Source of the DNA: Acrasis kona
Lineage: Eukaryota; Heterolobosea; Eutetramitea; Acrasida; Acrasidae
Reading direction: 5' to 3'
NCBI GenBank assembly: GCA_026419775.2
Contig: JAOPGA020000589.1
Coordinates: forward strand, 1 to 48,054
Length of the DNA stretch: 48,054 bases
Position 1 is the stretch's first letter. The number at the start of each line of letters is the position of its first letter. Made by a program: the position numbers and the translations under genes. This document shows positions 29,640 through 40,490 of the stretch, piece after piece. Under the pieces are notes generated by a model. The model did no database searches. It was not told where the DNA came from and was given only the letters and a program-made list of their open reading frames with translations.

Positions 29640-32085
29640 ATGAGAGATGTATCAGTAACACCTATATCGCCCAACGAACCTCCACAGCAGCCATTGTTAT
29701 TAAAACCTGACGAACAAGTTACAACTAGAAATAAGATAATCTCATTTTTAAGATCACAACTGAGCCTAAGAAACCTTTTCTTGATTCTCTTAGCCACTTT
29801 CATTACTGTTATATCCGTTGTAGTATGGGGACTGTCGTTTTCGGGCTCGACTCTTGCCATAAGCTCCCTGCTAGAGAAACTCAGGAGTTCAGCTACAAAT
29901 GCAGTACAGGTATCAGTCAGTGACTTGTTCACAACTGCAGAGAGTATAACAAGTCAAGAAAATAGTTATTTTTGGAGCTCAAAAAATGATTTGCAAAACT
30001 ATACAACTCCAACAGACAGGGTACGTAAAATGGTTTTTTGTCGCTAAAACACTAATGTAGGACGATATACTATATTTCATGTACAGTCTTTTATCCGCGA
30101 ACATCAAATCAATCAACAGCGTGAACTTTATTCTGACGGACGGTTCATTGTTTTCGTTTTCATACGATCCAACATTGTCATATAGATTTAGAACGACACA
30201 ATCGTCATTCAGCGGAAATTATACTTTCAGATCAAATATAAATGCGACCGGAACTTCAATGTCATACGTAACACCAAGAATCCCCTCGTCATATACTGCA
30301 TTTACGGACTACCGATCAATACCAACCTATTATCCTACTATTAATACCCCTAATATACCAGAGACAGGAATGCTATTTAACGTATCGTTGAATCTTTCGT
30401 CAAAGCTACCAGTCACATCGACTGCAAGAAAATTTTATTCAAAAAGAACTGGTCAACTCGTTGGTACATTGAACGCAGTATTTTATTTAGATACAATCAA
30501 GCAAACGCTCATCGACGCTAACCCAAGTAAAAAAGGAGGATTTGTCGCGCTGTTACAGGATGGTATGATCCTTGTTGCTGACTCAATACAGGATAGTTTC
30601 ATCACCGGAATTACCAAATGTGCAACAAATTCCACAACAATACTCAAACTATGCGAAACGATAGACAACGCTGGTGGACTAAGCAATTTGGAAGGAAAGG
30701 ATCTAGTAATGTATATAGAAGGCGTTGGAGACCTTCGCGTCGTGGTTAGACAATTTTCAAGAGGTTTAATCAATTGGTACATTTTTGTGGCTCTTCCAGA
30801 TATTGAATACTATGGCCCAGTTGTTACGTATTCGTATAATACCATTTATGTGGTCATCATTGTACTTTTTGTTTCTCTCGTCATTAGTTTCATATTGACG
30901 TTTGTGGTTCTGAGCACGTTGAATCGACTCGCAAAGTCTTTTGGTCAGATCGAGAAATTAAATTTGGATTCCAAAATCATCATGGATGTGCTCAAGAGCA
31001 GACCATTTGTGTTTGAAATTCTATCCTTGCAGAAAAACTTCAAGTCCATGTTGTTCACGTTAAAGTCCTTCCAAAAATATTTGCCTAAACAACTTGTTCT
31101 CGAGATGGTCAACTCTCAACAAGAAGCAAAATTAGGTTTGGTAAGAAAACAATGTACAGTATTCTTCATGGATGTAGCGGTAAGATCATAACATAAATTT
31201 AGATTAATTTTTGTAGGGTTTTACAAGCATTAGCGAAGTTCTACAACCAGAGGTCCTTGTTGACATTATGAGCAAGTTGTTTGGTGAATGCAGTAGGCTC
31301 ATTGTAAAGAATAATGGTAACATTGATAAATACATTGGAGATTGCATAATGGTATGTGACCGACTTTTAAATCATTCTTAAAATAGGCCTTCTGGGGAGC
31401 TCCTCAACATGTAGATCATCAAGAATTATTGGCAATTAAGACAGCTGTTGAAATCCAACAATATGTAAGAGAGTTCGCAAAGGACCTTCGTCAAAATAAT
31501 CTACCAGAAGTTGGTGTACGTGTGGGTGTCCATTCAGGTGAATTATTGGTTGGGAATTTCGGTAGTGATGAACGTTTAAATTATACAGTAATGGGAGATA
31601 CGGGTGAGTGGAACATTTTTTACATTTATTAATCATTAACAGTCAACATTGCATCAAGATTAGAGGGTTTGAATAAACATTATTCCACTCTCATCGCAGT
31701 CAGCGAATATTCCTACTTGGAGTTACTAAAGAGCAAAGCCGAAATATCCGCAACACTAAATGCTTCCCTTGATGAGCGTCTGTACTCAATCAACAACATT
31801 GTGTGCAGGAGGATGGAAATTGCAAAAGTCAAAGGAAAACTTCAAGGCCTACAAATATATGAAGTAATGTTGGAACATGATGGATTTGACTTGGACTTGT
31901 ATGAGAGTGCTTACGCATTATTCGTTGCTGGTAACTTCAGCGAAGCCAAAAAGCAATTTGAAAGAGTAAGGAACAGGATCATGTACCAAGATAAGGTATT
32001 GGATATGAAGATAGACATGTGCGACAAGTTTATGGTCACACCACCTGGAGATTGGGATGGGTCGATTATAATGGAGATCAAGTAA
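29640..32085 (+). CDS. Class III adenylyl/guanylyl cyclase with extracellular Cache-like domain (764 aa)
   Basis: Five exons: 29640-30020, 30061-31179, 31217-31351, 31387-31603, 31643-32085; introns 35-40 nt. TM1 spans about residues 44-66. An extracellular domain follows (about 70-380), with the TGQLVGTLNAVFYLD and GGFVALLQDGMILVAD segments typical of double-Cache sensors. TM2 lies at about 386-414, then a HAMP-like linker and the catalytic domain (about 490-680). Metal-binding Asp residues sit in FFMDVAGFT (Asp498) and KYIGDCIMAFWG (Asp542). LNYTVMGDTVNIASRLE carries the transition-state Asn and Arg. Thr precedes VMGD where Asp is usual for adenine recognition, as in class IIIb adenylyl cyclases. 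The tail (690-764) is TPR-like. It should turn an external ligand into cAMP, acting as a dimer; cGMP is less likely. Confidence 0.92.
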
Positions 32086-32193
32086 AAGTGTTGGTGAAGG
32101 TGCATTGTTTTTGCGTGTCGATGGCTGGAAATAAAGTTGAAAATGGTGCAAAAGATTCTTCAGGTCTTGTTTTGATTAGATTGGCTATCATTT

Positions 32194-32198
32194 AAAAA
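32194..32198 (-). terminator. Pol III T5 terminator of tRNA-Phe
   Basis: Five consecutive T on the minus strand start three bases after the tRNA-Phe discriminator base. Confidence 0.8.
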
Positions 32199-32201
32199 TA
32201 T

Positions 32202-32274
32202 TGCCTCAAGCGTGGATCGAACACGCTACCTTACGATCTTCAGTCGTACGCTCTCCCAGATGAGCTATTGAGGC
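32202..32274 (-). tRNA. tRNA-Phe (GAA)
   Basis: The 73 nt on the minus strand fold as a standard cloverleaf without intron. Acceptor GCCTCAA pairs with TTGAGGC; D-arm GCTC/GAGC; anticodon stem TACGA/TCGTA with loop CTGAAGA (anticodon GAA); T-arm GCGTG/CACGC with loop TTCGATC; discriminator A. All stems pair fully. A T5 run 3' of the gene (32194-32198) is the Pol III terminator. Confidence 0.97.
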
Positions 32275-32538
32275 TACAAATAGATGTAATTTTCGTGAAA
32301 TGGTTTATAAACTTTTTGAAAAAAAATAAAAGTATTTTTGACAAATCATACGTACTTTGGTATCATCATAGGTACTATTACAACCAAAACATAACGTCAA
32401 AAGTTTAATGTTTTAAAGGCCGTTCAATGCCTCCCAACGTCCTTTTGACCACTACCATTTGATACTCACAAAGCCCGCGGAAGTATCTATTTGAAGTGAT
32501 TTAGATTAGATTTTACAACACTGGCATCAAATATCAAG

Positions 32539-33048
32539 ATGTTTTTGTTCAGGTCAAGTGCGGATGAAGAGCCCCTCTCATTATCAGAAGACGTTCTCGA
32601 TGACAATCAGCTCATAGTCGAATTCTTATCACTTACGGATTTATGCATGCCTGAATGTGACCAGAAGTCTAAGCTACGGATATTATCTTATCTAACAATA
32701 TCAGGTGATGCTGAAGATCAGAGGAGATCACAAATTATAACGACTGCACATCCTATCTCGTCGCTTAAGGAACAAAAAATAATTTATGATGAATGCTACA
32801 CATTTGGGTTGGACGATCTAGTCAGCGAAGAACAACTTTTCCTGAAATTTCAAGTGCAAGATGTTTCACAGAAAAATAGAGTAATTTCCTACGGAGAGAC
32901 GGTTAACCTGCAAGGTCTTGTTTCTGACGTGGAGTACGATTTAGAAATACCTCTTCAAACACGGGCGGTAATAAGGTCTTCTACATCTTCATACACAAAA
33001 TTAAACATTAGTTTGCGTTTAGTCGGACAAATAGGAATTACTTTATAA
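32539..33048 (+). CDS. Hypothetical protein (169 aa)
   Basis: A single exon from ATG 32539 (MFLFRSSADEEPLSLSED). Mixed alpha/beta composition with a beta-rich C-terminal half (LFLKFQVQDVSQ, RAVIRSSTSSY, LNISLRLVGQIG). No signal peptide or membrane segment. Its stop is only 11 bp from the stop of the convergent Myb gene, and TAATAAAAATG across the junction could supply the polyadenylation signal, so the two mRNAs must overlap. I do not recognise a family. Confidence 0.6.
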   Translation: MFLFRSSADEEPLSLSEDVLDDNQLIVEFLSLTDLCMPECDQKSKLRILSYLTISGDAEDQRRSQIITTAHPISSLKEQKIIYDECYTFGLDDLVSEEQLFLKFQVQDVSQKNRVISYGETVNLQGLVSDVEYDLEIPLQTRAVIRSSTSSYTKLNISLRLVGQIGITL

Positions 33049-33059
33049 TAAAAATGTAT

Positions 33060-34733
33060 CTACTTTATTAGATGACGTGCTGATACAAAACATTCAATCT
33101 TTGTGATGGCAACAAATTCAGGGTAGCCAACCACTTTTTGGGCGGAAAAGAACAATATGTTATCGACTGCGTTGGGATCCCTGACTGCAATGTGAAAGCT
33201 TTGTTCCTCCTTCTTGGCGCTCTGCGTTAGCACTGGTCTCAAATCATACTTGACTCCACTCATGACCGTTTCGAAATCACTCACAAACAGTCTCTTTCTC
33301 TGGTCAAAATCAATCAATGTGGACTTTTCATTATAAAAGTTTAAAGTGTTCAATGTATTGGGCTGCTGTTGGTTTGCTCCACTATTGACCTTGATTTGAA
33401 AGTTGATGATCTGACCACACATGGGCGTGTAGAGCAAAGGTTTCAATTCGGACGTTGAATGGACTCTTATCGTCAATCCGTTGGTTTTGTATGTGTTGGT
33501 GTCTGGTGTAGGATCCGCTTTGTCTAATGTGTATGCTCTTCCAACTTGTATTTGTTTGTCGTTGGCATCAAGTTTCATTGCGTAAGAGTCATTTCCCATC
33601 TCCAAGTGAACGTGGGCTGAGGTAATGTTTAATTGTGAGATGAGGCACATGTCATCATTTTCGACTACGAAGGCACCCTTGAAGGCGGAATCATACATTG
33701 GGAATGGAGGTTGTCTGTTGCGTGTGTCATTCTTGATGGTCTTGAAGGTAATGTTTGGGTTTGGTAGGAAGGGCCCTGATGGAAGTAGAGGAATGAGTCT
33801 ACCAACTGGTGCTTGTTTGAATGTAGGTGGAGTGGAGGTGCGTGTTGGAGGATTGTGTTGACTGTTGATGAGAGGTGGTGATGTGGACCTCAAATCATCC
33901 AAGTCATCAAATTCCACATCATTTGTGATGTTCACTTGCTCTATGTTGTCTGTGCTAGAACCTCTGTTCTTTCTTCTAATCATGCTGTTCCAATGATTTT
34001 TTACGCTATTATCAGTTCTTGTCAAGTTATTAATAAATGATCTCACAAAGTGTCATACCTGCCAGGAAGTAGTTTGGATATCTCCGCCCACTTGTTTCCC
34101 ATTCTAGCCTAAAAGTTGAACATGTGCTGTGCTGATATATGATAATCTTACTTGTGCTTGTATGATAACATTCTCTTCATCTAGTGTCCATTCTCCCTTT
34201 TTGATGTTTGGATTCAAATAATTGCACCATCTCTCTCTGCATTGCTTACCAGAACGAGGTAGCTGCTTAGATATGATGGCCCATTGCTTAGTTCCATTCT
34301 CCTCCACTAGTTTACGTAGCAACTCATCCTCTTCTGGCGTCCAACATCCTTTGATTGTATTAGATGTTCCATCGTCATCCGAAGTGGGAGAAGCTCTTTC
34401 TATAGTTGGTGCTCCAGTTTGGTTGCTAATTTTCATCCAGTGCTGGTAACATTCTAGTGGTAATCGTCTCATTTGTTCACTAATGCTATTCCATTGCTCT
34501 ACCGATGTTGATGGCTGAGGAACTTGATTATAAATGATGTCAGGAAATTGCTGAGCGATCAACACTGAAAGTCTTTGTTCTTCATCCTTACCCCAATGTT
34601 CCTTAGATTCTAAACTAGTTGCTTGAATTTCGTTCACTGGCGATTGCTAATCATAAATTTAACTTTGATCTATAATGATAAATCTTCTTACTCTAAAGAG
34701 ATCATTTGGTTCGTATGTATCTTCTTCCAACAT
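33060..34733 (-). CDS. R2R3-type Myb transcription factor (514 aa)
   Basis: Four exons: 34692-34733, 34152-34646, 34059-34108, 33060-34017; introns 41-45 nt and phases agree. Repeat R2 (about 114-163) has GCWTPEEDELL ... W ... W-CNYLNP. R3 (about 164-214) has GEWTLDEENVI ... NKWAEISKLLPGRTDN ... VKNHWNS, with the expected regularly spaced Trp residues; the second intron lies inside R3. A degenerate R1-like stretch (HWGKDEEQRLS ... YQHWMKI) precedes them at about 30-85, as in c-Myb-type three-repeat proteins. Residues 225-514 are unrecognised: a Pro/Thr linker, then a beta-rich region. It should bind Myb sites (AACNG) in the nucleus. It lies 75 bp downstream of nitrate reductase on the same strand. 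Confidence 0.92.
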
Positions 34734-34808
34734 TTTTTGTTTGACACCTGTCAAAAAAGGAAATTGTAATCAAGTTAACAAAACAAAAAAACAAAACAAT
34801 CACGTTTA

Positions 34809-37526
34809 TTAAAATTCGAAAACATTATCATCGGTATATCCCATATTATCCTATCATAATAGTTAAGAAACCTTACTAAACAATAAAAAGAACATACAAG
34901 ACTAGGTCTGACACACGCTTCAATCATCACGGGAGGACCACATATTAATACAATAGAATTTTCATCTGCCTTATACAAGTGTTCCCTTAAAATATCTTCA
35001 TTAATAAAACCTACACTACATTTAAAATCTTGATCTAAAAAATTAATTAATTCTCCAAAACAAAACAAACCTTTTGGAGATTCCATCAGTACATGCCAAA
35101 CAAAAAATTGTTTATTGTATTTATTTTGTAATTCTTCTAATTCTTTTTTCAACAATATATCTTCAAGAGTATTGTTTGCATAAACCATTTTTATGAGCGT
35201 GTCATCACCAGAACACTCTAATACTTTACGTATGATTTGAAACATGGGAGTGATGCCAGTACCTCCAGCAATCATGTTCAATTGTAAAGCCTTTACACTT
35301 TTATTATGAATGGTCAACATTCCATTTTGATGATACAAAATCGGACCAGTGGGACCTTTTACTTGCATAACATCTCCTTGTTTCATTTCATTTAAATAAC
35401 AGGACATTTTCCCTCCAGGTTTATTTTTAGTTTCTTTGTAAACTTTTATTACAAACTCCAAAACACCTTCATCTTCATTTTGATGAATAGGATAAGTTGG
35501 TGTATAAGGCCTCACTACATAATCGTTATTGATCATGGCGCCAAATAACACATGTTGACCGATCGGCATTCCCGTCACATTACCAACTTTGAAACGCATG
35601 GAGATGGTATCGTGATTCAAGTTCACTTTCTTGATGAGATGTGCCTTGATGAAACGTTTTGGGTTTAAATCTGATTTCGTGTTTTTGATGGATGATGATG
35701 ATGGCATGACCGTTCCGATGCAGAATCGTTCCTTCATTTCGGTAGCGTCCATTGCGTGTACTAACCAGAAAACTTGACTAACGTCCTTACCTCCATATAC
35801 TAGAATGCTGTCGGATCCTCCAGGATGATCTTTCATGTATGTGGTAACGTCATATACTTCATTATCGATGATCAACCAACAATCATTTTCCTTGTTGTGT
35901 TTTTTAATTTCCTGTCATGATTAGCGATCTTGTGTGAAATGTATTACGTCAAGTGAAAAGTATGTGTTTTGTATTGTGGGCTTGATGGGTGTCGTTAATT
36001 CTTCCATCCAACCTCCGCCGTTTGAACCTGGTACTACAGGATGTGTAAAGGTGATGAAACACTTGTTATCATTATCGAATATTGGACTGGTCTTGACTCT
36101 GTAATATGAATTGTTCATCATTCCAAGTACGTTCCATGTGCGTTCTGAAGGTTGCATGTTGAAGGAAGAATCAACCGCGCGAACAGTGATTTCTCTTTTA
36201 GTGTTAGTTGTGCGTTGATGGGAGACCTTACGTTGTTTGGATGAGAGACTGCATGTTTTTAATTTCGTATTGCCATAAGCACCAAGACCATGGTTTGCTT
36301 CCTTTTGCTTCTTGATTGTACTTTAATTCGGCATCAACCCATGTTTTGCAATTATCAAAACTCAAGTCAACTCTAATTACTTTTCTACCTCCGCCAGAAT
36401 AAGCATATCCTCTGAGAATGTATGGTTCGTCGATCGATAATTTCTCTTGATGACCAGGATGTGAGATGGAAGAATTAATGTTCAACTATTTTTAGAAGAT
36501 GTAGAAGATATTGTAAACACGTACCTCATATAAAACAAATTCAGATCTCTTCCACCAATCTTTAGTTTCCACACTATAAATGTCGACACTTGGGGGCATG
36601 ACTTTGTTATCGTGATGATGATACCAGCTGTCACTCTCTTCGTCGGATACTTTGACGTTACAAAGCCACTTGACGCTTCTTCCACCAACCATGCCTGGTA
36701 TGATTACACGAATAGGTGCACCATGATCTGGAGTTAACTTTTCATTGTTCATTTCGTAGGCAAGAAGCACGTCGTTGAATGGGTCCATTACATGACTGTA
36801 TGATATGCTGGTACCATAGTGACCGTGAGTGAGTTCATCTTTTGGACCTAAAGAATTACTTTTTTAATGTAAATTGAATGATTTTATTACCTTCAAACCA
36901 CACATATTTAGCTCCTTCTTTGACTCCAATGTCCTCAAGAATGTCTCTCACTCTAACACCTCTCCAAGTACTGGTGCTGGTCGCACCTGACCCCCAATTA
37001 AATCCCTTTGACCTCTTTATCATATTTAATTCTTTTCTACGATTACCATCGCAAGTTAATGTAACGGTGACTTCGTGGACATCATATTTAAGAATGTCTT
37101 TCATTGAAATTTCAACTTGTTTCTTTACTAATCCTGAAAATGTTATTTTGTGGTTATCATAGTCAAGCTTGGGAACCGTGGAGTGGTTTCTGACGTAGTG
37201 GAGATGGGTTGGTGTTACAAATCCTGAATCAATCAGAAGTTTTGTGTTTGGTTCCGCGTTGAATGGGTGTTCTCCAGTTAATTTTATCAAATCTTTGCTT
37301 CTATCAATCCAGTCATCGGGCGTATTCAACAACTCACACATGTTCTTTTTTTATCTTGACCAAAAATAAGTGTTGTAAAGAGATACAAAGCGAACACGCA
37401 CATTGTCCAAAGCATGTGCCAAAGTAACAGGCGTACTGGTGCTACACAATAAAAAAGAATGATAGTAAAAAAAATCATTTTTACTAACGAGTTATTGGAA
37501 CCTTGCATGCAGACAAACCCGGCCAT
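34809..37526 (-). CDS. Assimilatory nitrate reductase [NAD(P)H] (about 803 aa)
   Basis: Exons: 37489-37526, 37402-37441, 36891-37344, 36525-36847, 36232-36485, 35948-36194, 34898-35911, 34809-34850. The first two are less certain; ATG 37341 is the alternative start. The molybdopterin domain has the Mo-ligand Cys (about 124) in LTCDGNRRKE and GFNWGSGATSTSTWRGV. The Mo-Cys dimerisation region contains YSGGGRKV and TWNVLGMMNN. Cytochrome b5 has DHPGGSDSIL (heme His about 481) and FWLVHAMD (His about 504). The FAD domain has RPYTPTYP and GGKMSCYL; the NAD domain has AGGTGITPMF and LICGPPVMIE. The end, GYTDDNVFEF, is the family's standard C-terminus. It reduces nitrate to nitrite in the cytosol with electrons from NAD(P)H through FAD, heme and Mo. 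No nitrite reductase or nitrate transporter lies in this window. Confidence 0.95.
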
Positions 37527-37576
37527 GATTTTATTTCACCCCTCTAACTTTTAATTCGTTTGGGACATCTTGACTT

Positions 37577-38116
37577 TTACATTTTGAGGTCTTTGGGGAG
37601 ACTTTCTCCGTTGAAAAGCATGATTGGAACGCCTTCGTCCGTTAATTCAGTTCGGATGGGAGTGTAAGTTTTGATTGGGAATACCAAAGTAACTATTCTG
37701 GCAGATGGCTTGGACGATAAATATTTGTTCAACAAGGGAAGTAATTTTATATTTCCACTTTCTGATAAATATAAAACAACAACACTGCCATCACTCAAGT
37801 CAGCGTCACGAAGGTCTTTTTCGTGTATTGTGATACTCTCGGCATAAGATGATGCTTTGACATTATTTCGAGCCAGTTCAGCGATTTCAGGATTTAGTTC
37901 ATATCCCGTCGCCTTTGCACCCTTCTTTGCCGCTTCAATTAAAAAACGTCCATCGCCGCAACCAAGATCAATAAAGTGATCGCCGCGTTTTACACTAGCA
38001 ATATTAAGAATCTGACGCATGGTTTTTTCAGGAGTTCCATGATACGGAGCCAACCTATTCCCCATAAAAAATCGAATCCAAGTCGCGTACAATGTACGCC
38101 ATGATACATCCACCAT
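37577..38116 (-). CDS. FAM173/ATPSCKMT-like class I SAM methyltransferase (179 aa)
   Basis: A single exon from ATG 38114-38116. Motif I is FIDLGCGDGRFLIEAAK (about 48-64). Motif II region is ATGYELNPEIAELA, where the acidic Glu binds the SAM ribose, and LSDGSVVVLYLSES corresponds to the motif IV strand. The fold, short length and the YHGTPEKTMRQIL entry segment match FAM173 proteins. In animals these are mitochondrial lysine methyltransferases, including the ATP synthase subunit-c enzyme. The N-terminal hydrophobic helix (WRTLYATWIRFFMG) could be a membrane or targeting element. The substrate is not deducible. It lies 50 bp upstream of the nitrate reductase start on the same strand, but eukaryotic co-transcription is not implied. 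Confidence 0.8.
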   Translation of the reverse strand: MVDVSWRTLYATWIRFFMGNRLAPYHGTPEKTMRQILNIASVKRGDHFIDLGCGDGRFLIEAAKKGAKATGYELNPEIAELARNNVKASSYAESITIHEKDLRDADLSDGSVVVLYLSESGNIKLLPLLNKYLSSKPSARIVTLVFPIKTYTPIRTELTDEGVPIMLFNGESLPKDLKM

Positions 38117-38208
38117 TGTTCCGTGACTTCACGTTTTTTCTTCCACGCAATTTAGTTGACTCAACCAGATTACAAAAATGAAGTATCAAAATCAAAATTT
38201 TATTGGAA

Positions 38209-39498
38209 TTACAAGTCTTCAATGTCCCAAGTCTTTTGAGATCCAGTTGTGCTTAGATACTTCTTTTTGAAATCATCTAATGTTTCAAGGGCGCTGTTAG
38301 AGTTTTCCGGTCTTTTGAAATCATTCTTCTTTTGTATATCACATGCCTTTATAATTCCTTCATGCATTGCCTTGCTCTTTTGTTTCATGCTCAAGCGGAA
38401 TGTAAACTCTGAGTCGTGGGATCCAGGCTTGCCATACTGATAGTACAACGTATAAACATATCTACACCTACTCTCACTTATATTATAAATGGCCACACCA
38501 AAATAGAAGTGCATCTGGACTGCTTTTGGATCTTGTTCGAACTGGAACGCTTCGGTGGTCTTGCACGCATATAAAAAGCATTTTCTATTTGTATCATACA
38601 ATACCGTGCTCATCTTTATTGCTTGTCTCTTCTTCATCAAAACTGGTATCAAGGTCATTGCATAGTCTTGCACTGTAACAGAGTAATCTCCTTCTGAATT
38701 GTAAGCGAATGCATTGTTCCTGACTTCATTACTGTCCCAAAGTTTACGGAGATCTTTTCTTACAAGAGCATGAAGAGTTTGTTCCGCTGAATAGGGAACG
38801 ATACCAGTAAGTTTTGCTAATTTTATTTGTGTACCATCACTGGCACGAAACACTGATTTACTAACATAACTGAACAGATCCCTCTCTACTTCACCTTTCT
38901 TGGATCTTCTCATGGCTACCCAATCAGCACTATCTTCACACAACCTGAAGATCAACTTGATATCGGAGTCGTTGATTGTTTTTTGATTAAAATCTTGAGA
39001 ACTAAACAGTATAGAAGCAGTTTGAGAGTCTCCTTCCTTATGACTGATGGAATTGATAAAATCTAATCCTTGGCTATCAATTAGGTCCAAGAAACCTTCC
39101 GAACGCTGATATCGGGCGAAGGAGTCGTTTCTTAGCTCTCTAAAGATGATTTCGCTAATTTCTTCGAGTAGACTATCTGGAGGAGGTGTCTTCTTTAGGA
39201 TACATTCGTTTATGGCGCCTTCCGCATCTCTTCTTGACTTTGCATCTACATTGACCTCCCTTTGGCACCCTTCTTTAATGTATGTATCTAACATATCGTG
39301 CAGCATCTCAAGCTTCTTCTCCACGTTGGCTTCAGCATCGTACTTCTCCTTGGCCAGAAGAAAGGAGAACCCATCATCGTTGAAACTTCTTTTGAGGAAG
39401 GAGTAAAAGTGGTCTCGAAGAACTTGGTTAGAGAATACGTTCTCGAACGGTATGAACCTATTTGTGATGGAGATACGGTTTCTCTTTATCCACGACAT
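38209..39498 (-). CDS. RGS domain plus START-like lipid-binding domain protein (about 429 aa)
   Basis: The frame is open to 39573 but only via GTG; the first ATG is 39496-39498 (MSWIKRNRIS). Residues 15-150 form an RGS box: FENVFSNQVLRDHFYSFLKR, REVNVDAKSR, ARYQRSEGFLDLI. This should bind a G-alpha subunit and speed GTP hydrolysis. Residues about 190-400 look START-like (DWVAMRRSKKGEVE, YSAEQTLHALV, KLWDS, then VLMKKRQAIKMSTVLYD). The class forms a cavity for sterol, phospholipid or ceramide. A Ser/Lys-rich tail ends the protein. The pairing suggests a G-protein regulator gated or localised by lipid, which is inference. The RGS assignment is firm and START moderate. The gene is intronless, unlike its neighbours. 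Confidence 0.8.
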   Translation of the reverse strand: MSWIKRNRISITNRFIPFENVFSNQVLRDHFYSFLKRSFNDDGFSFLLAKEKYDAEANVEKKLEMLHDMLDTYIKEGCQREVNVDAKSRRDAEGAINECILKKTPPPDSLLEEISEIIFRELRNDSFARYQRSEGFLDLIDSQGLDFINSISHKEGDSQTASILFSSQDFNQKTINDSDIKLIFRLCEDSADWVAMRRSKKGEVERDLFSYVSKSVFRASDGTQIKLAKLTGIVPYSAEQTLHALVRKDLRKLWDSNEVRNNAFAYNSEGDYSVTVQDYAMTLIPVLMKKRQAIKMSTVLYDTNRKCFLYACKTTEAFQFEQDPKAVQMHFYFGVAIYNISESRCRYVYTLYYQYGKPGSHDSEFTFRLSMKQKSKAMHEGIIKACDIQKKNDFKRPENSNSALETLDDFKKKYLSTTGSQKTWDIEDL

Positions 39499-40490
39499 GC
39501 TGCGCTGGTTTGGTTTCTTGTTTTGTTTGCACCAAATATTGACAAAAAGTGTCTTTAATAAACTGTCAGTCACACGTCAAACGAAGCGGGCATTTTTTGG
39601 AATCAATTTTATCAATGAGAGCTGTTTTACCCACGAGATTCTTTAGCTATTATTACGCAAATTAGTTCAATTTTTGACAAAATGGAGAGGTGAACAAGGG
39701 CTCAAACATTTGGAGCAAAAGAACCACTCAAGAGTCATCCATTACAACCACACACAATCTCGTTTCAAAAGTATTGAACGTTAGCGGTATGCCTTGTACA
39801 TTTTTGTACTCAATTTTGTTGGTTTAAAATTTTTTCTTCGAAGAAATTGGCATGGTTTTGGTCTTAATTGTATCGTACAGCAAGTGCGATAGTATCAATA
39901 ATGATTTTCGCCTTTCTCAAATTAAAATCAAATCTTCTCCAAATTGATTAATTCTCTTGATATGTGACTTCTAGTCAGTATTACGTCAAGGTGAAATTGC
40001 AGCTACGGTGCCCAACAAAAATGCCATGCCAACATCTTTGCATTCAAATTTGTTTCCTTATGATAGAAGTTGATCAACTGCACTCAACAATATTTTACTA
40101 AAACAACGATTTATTTCAAGCATCCATCCATATAACGCCGCAACCAGGAACAAATGTTGGGGTGAGAATAGTCATCAGTAAAAATGCCAATGTTCTTCTT
40201 TTAACTCTCCGGTCCCTTCAAATGAGTGATTTTGTGACAATGTTTTGTGTACAACCTAAAGTGAAAGTAGTTGGGGAACATTAACTTGCTCAAATTAAAA
40301 TCTTCTCCAAATTGACTCTTTTGATATTGTGTTGGACTCTAAAGCACCCAGCCTTTATTTAAATAGCCCGTCATTAATAATCGGTCAATAACTGTGTACG
40401 TTGGTGATGATGAAAAAGTGCTTTATCTCGGAAGCTGGTCATTTTTGGACAAAATCCGGTGAACAATCAAAAATAAAACATACATCGACA
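39499..40490. other. Divergent intergenic region with a short duplication
   Basis: No gene seen. A 32-nt segment at 39916-39947 (CTCAAATTAAAATC ... TTCTCCAAATTGA) recurs at 40289-40315 in shorter form. The stretch 40330-40400 is AT-rich and may hold the promoter of the gene at 40491. An open frame extends upstream to an ATG at 40407, so the gene may start there. Confidence 0.45.

Noticed and set aside
32539-34017. Similarity between the 169-aa orphan (ETVNLQGLVSDVEYDL) and the Myb C-terminus (ETVMSGVKYDL)
   Set aside because: Only about ten residues align, with a gap. It is too short to claim duplication without a statistical test.
38209-39573. Start of the RGS-START gene at 39573 and of the methyltransferase at 40401
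   Set aside because: These starts are GTG and TTG. A eukaryotic nuclear gene should start at ATG, so downstream ATGs were chosen.
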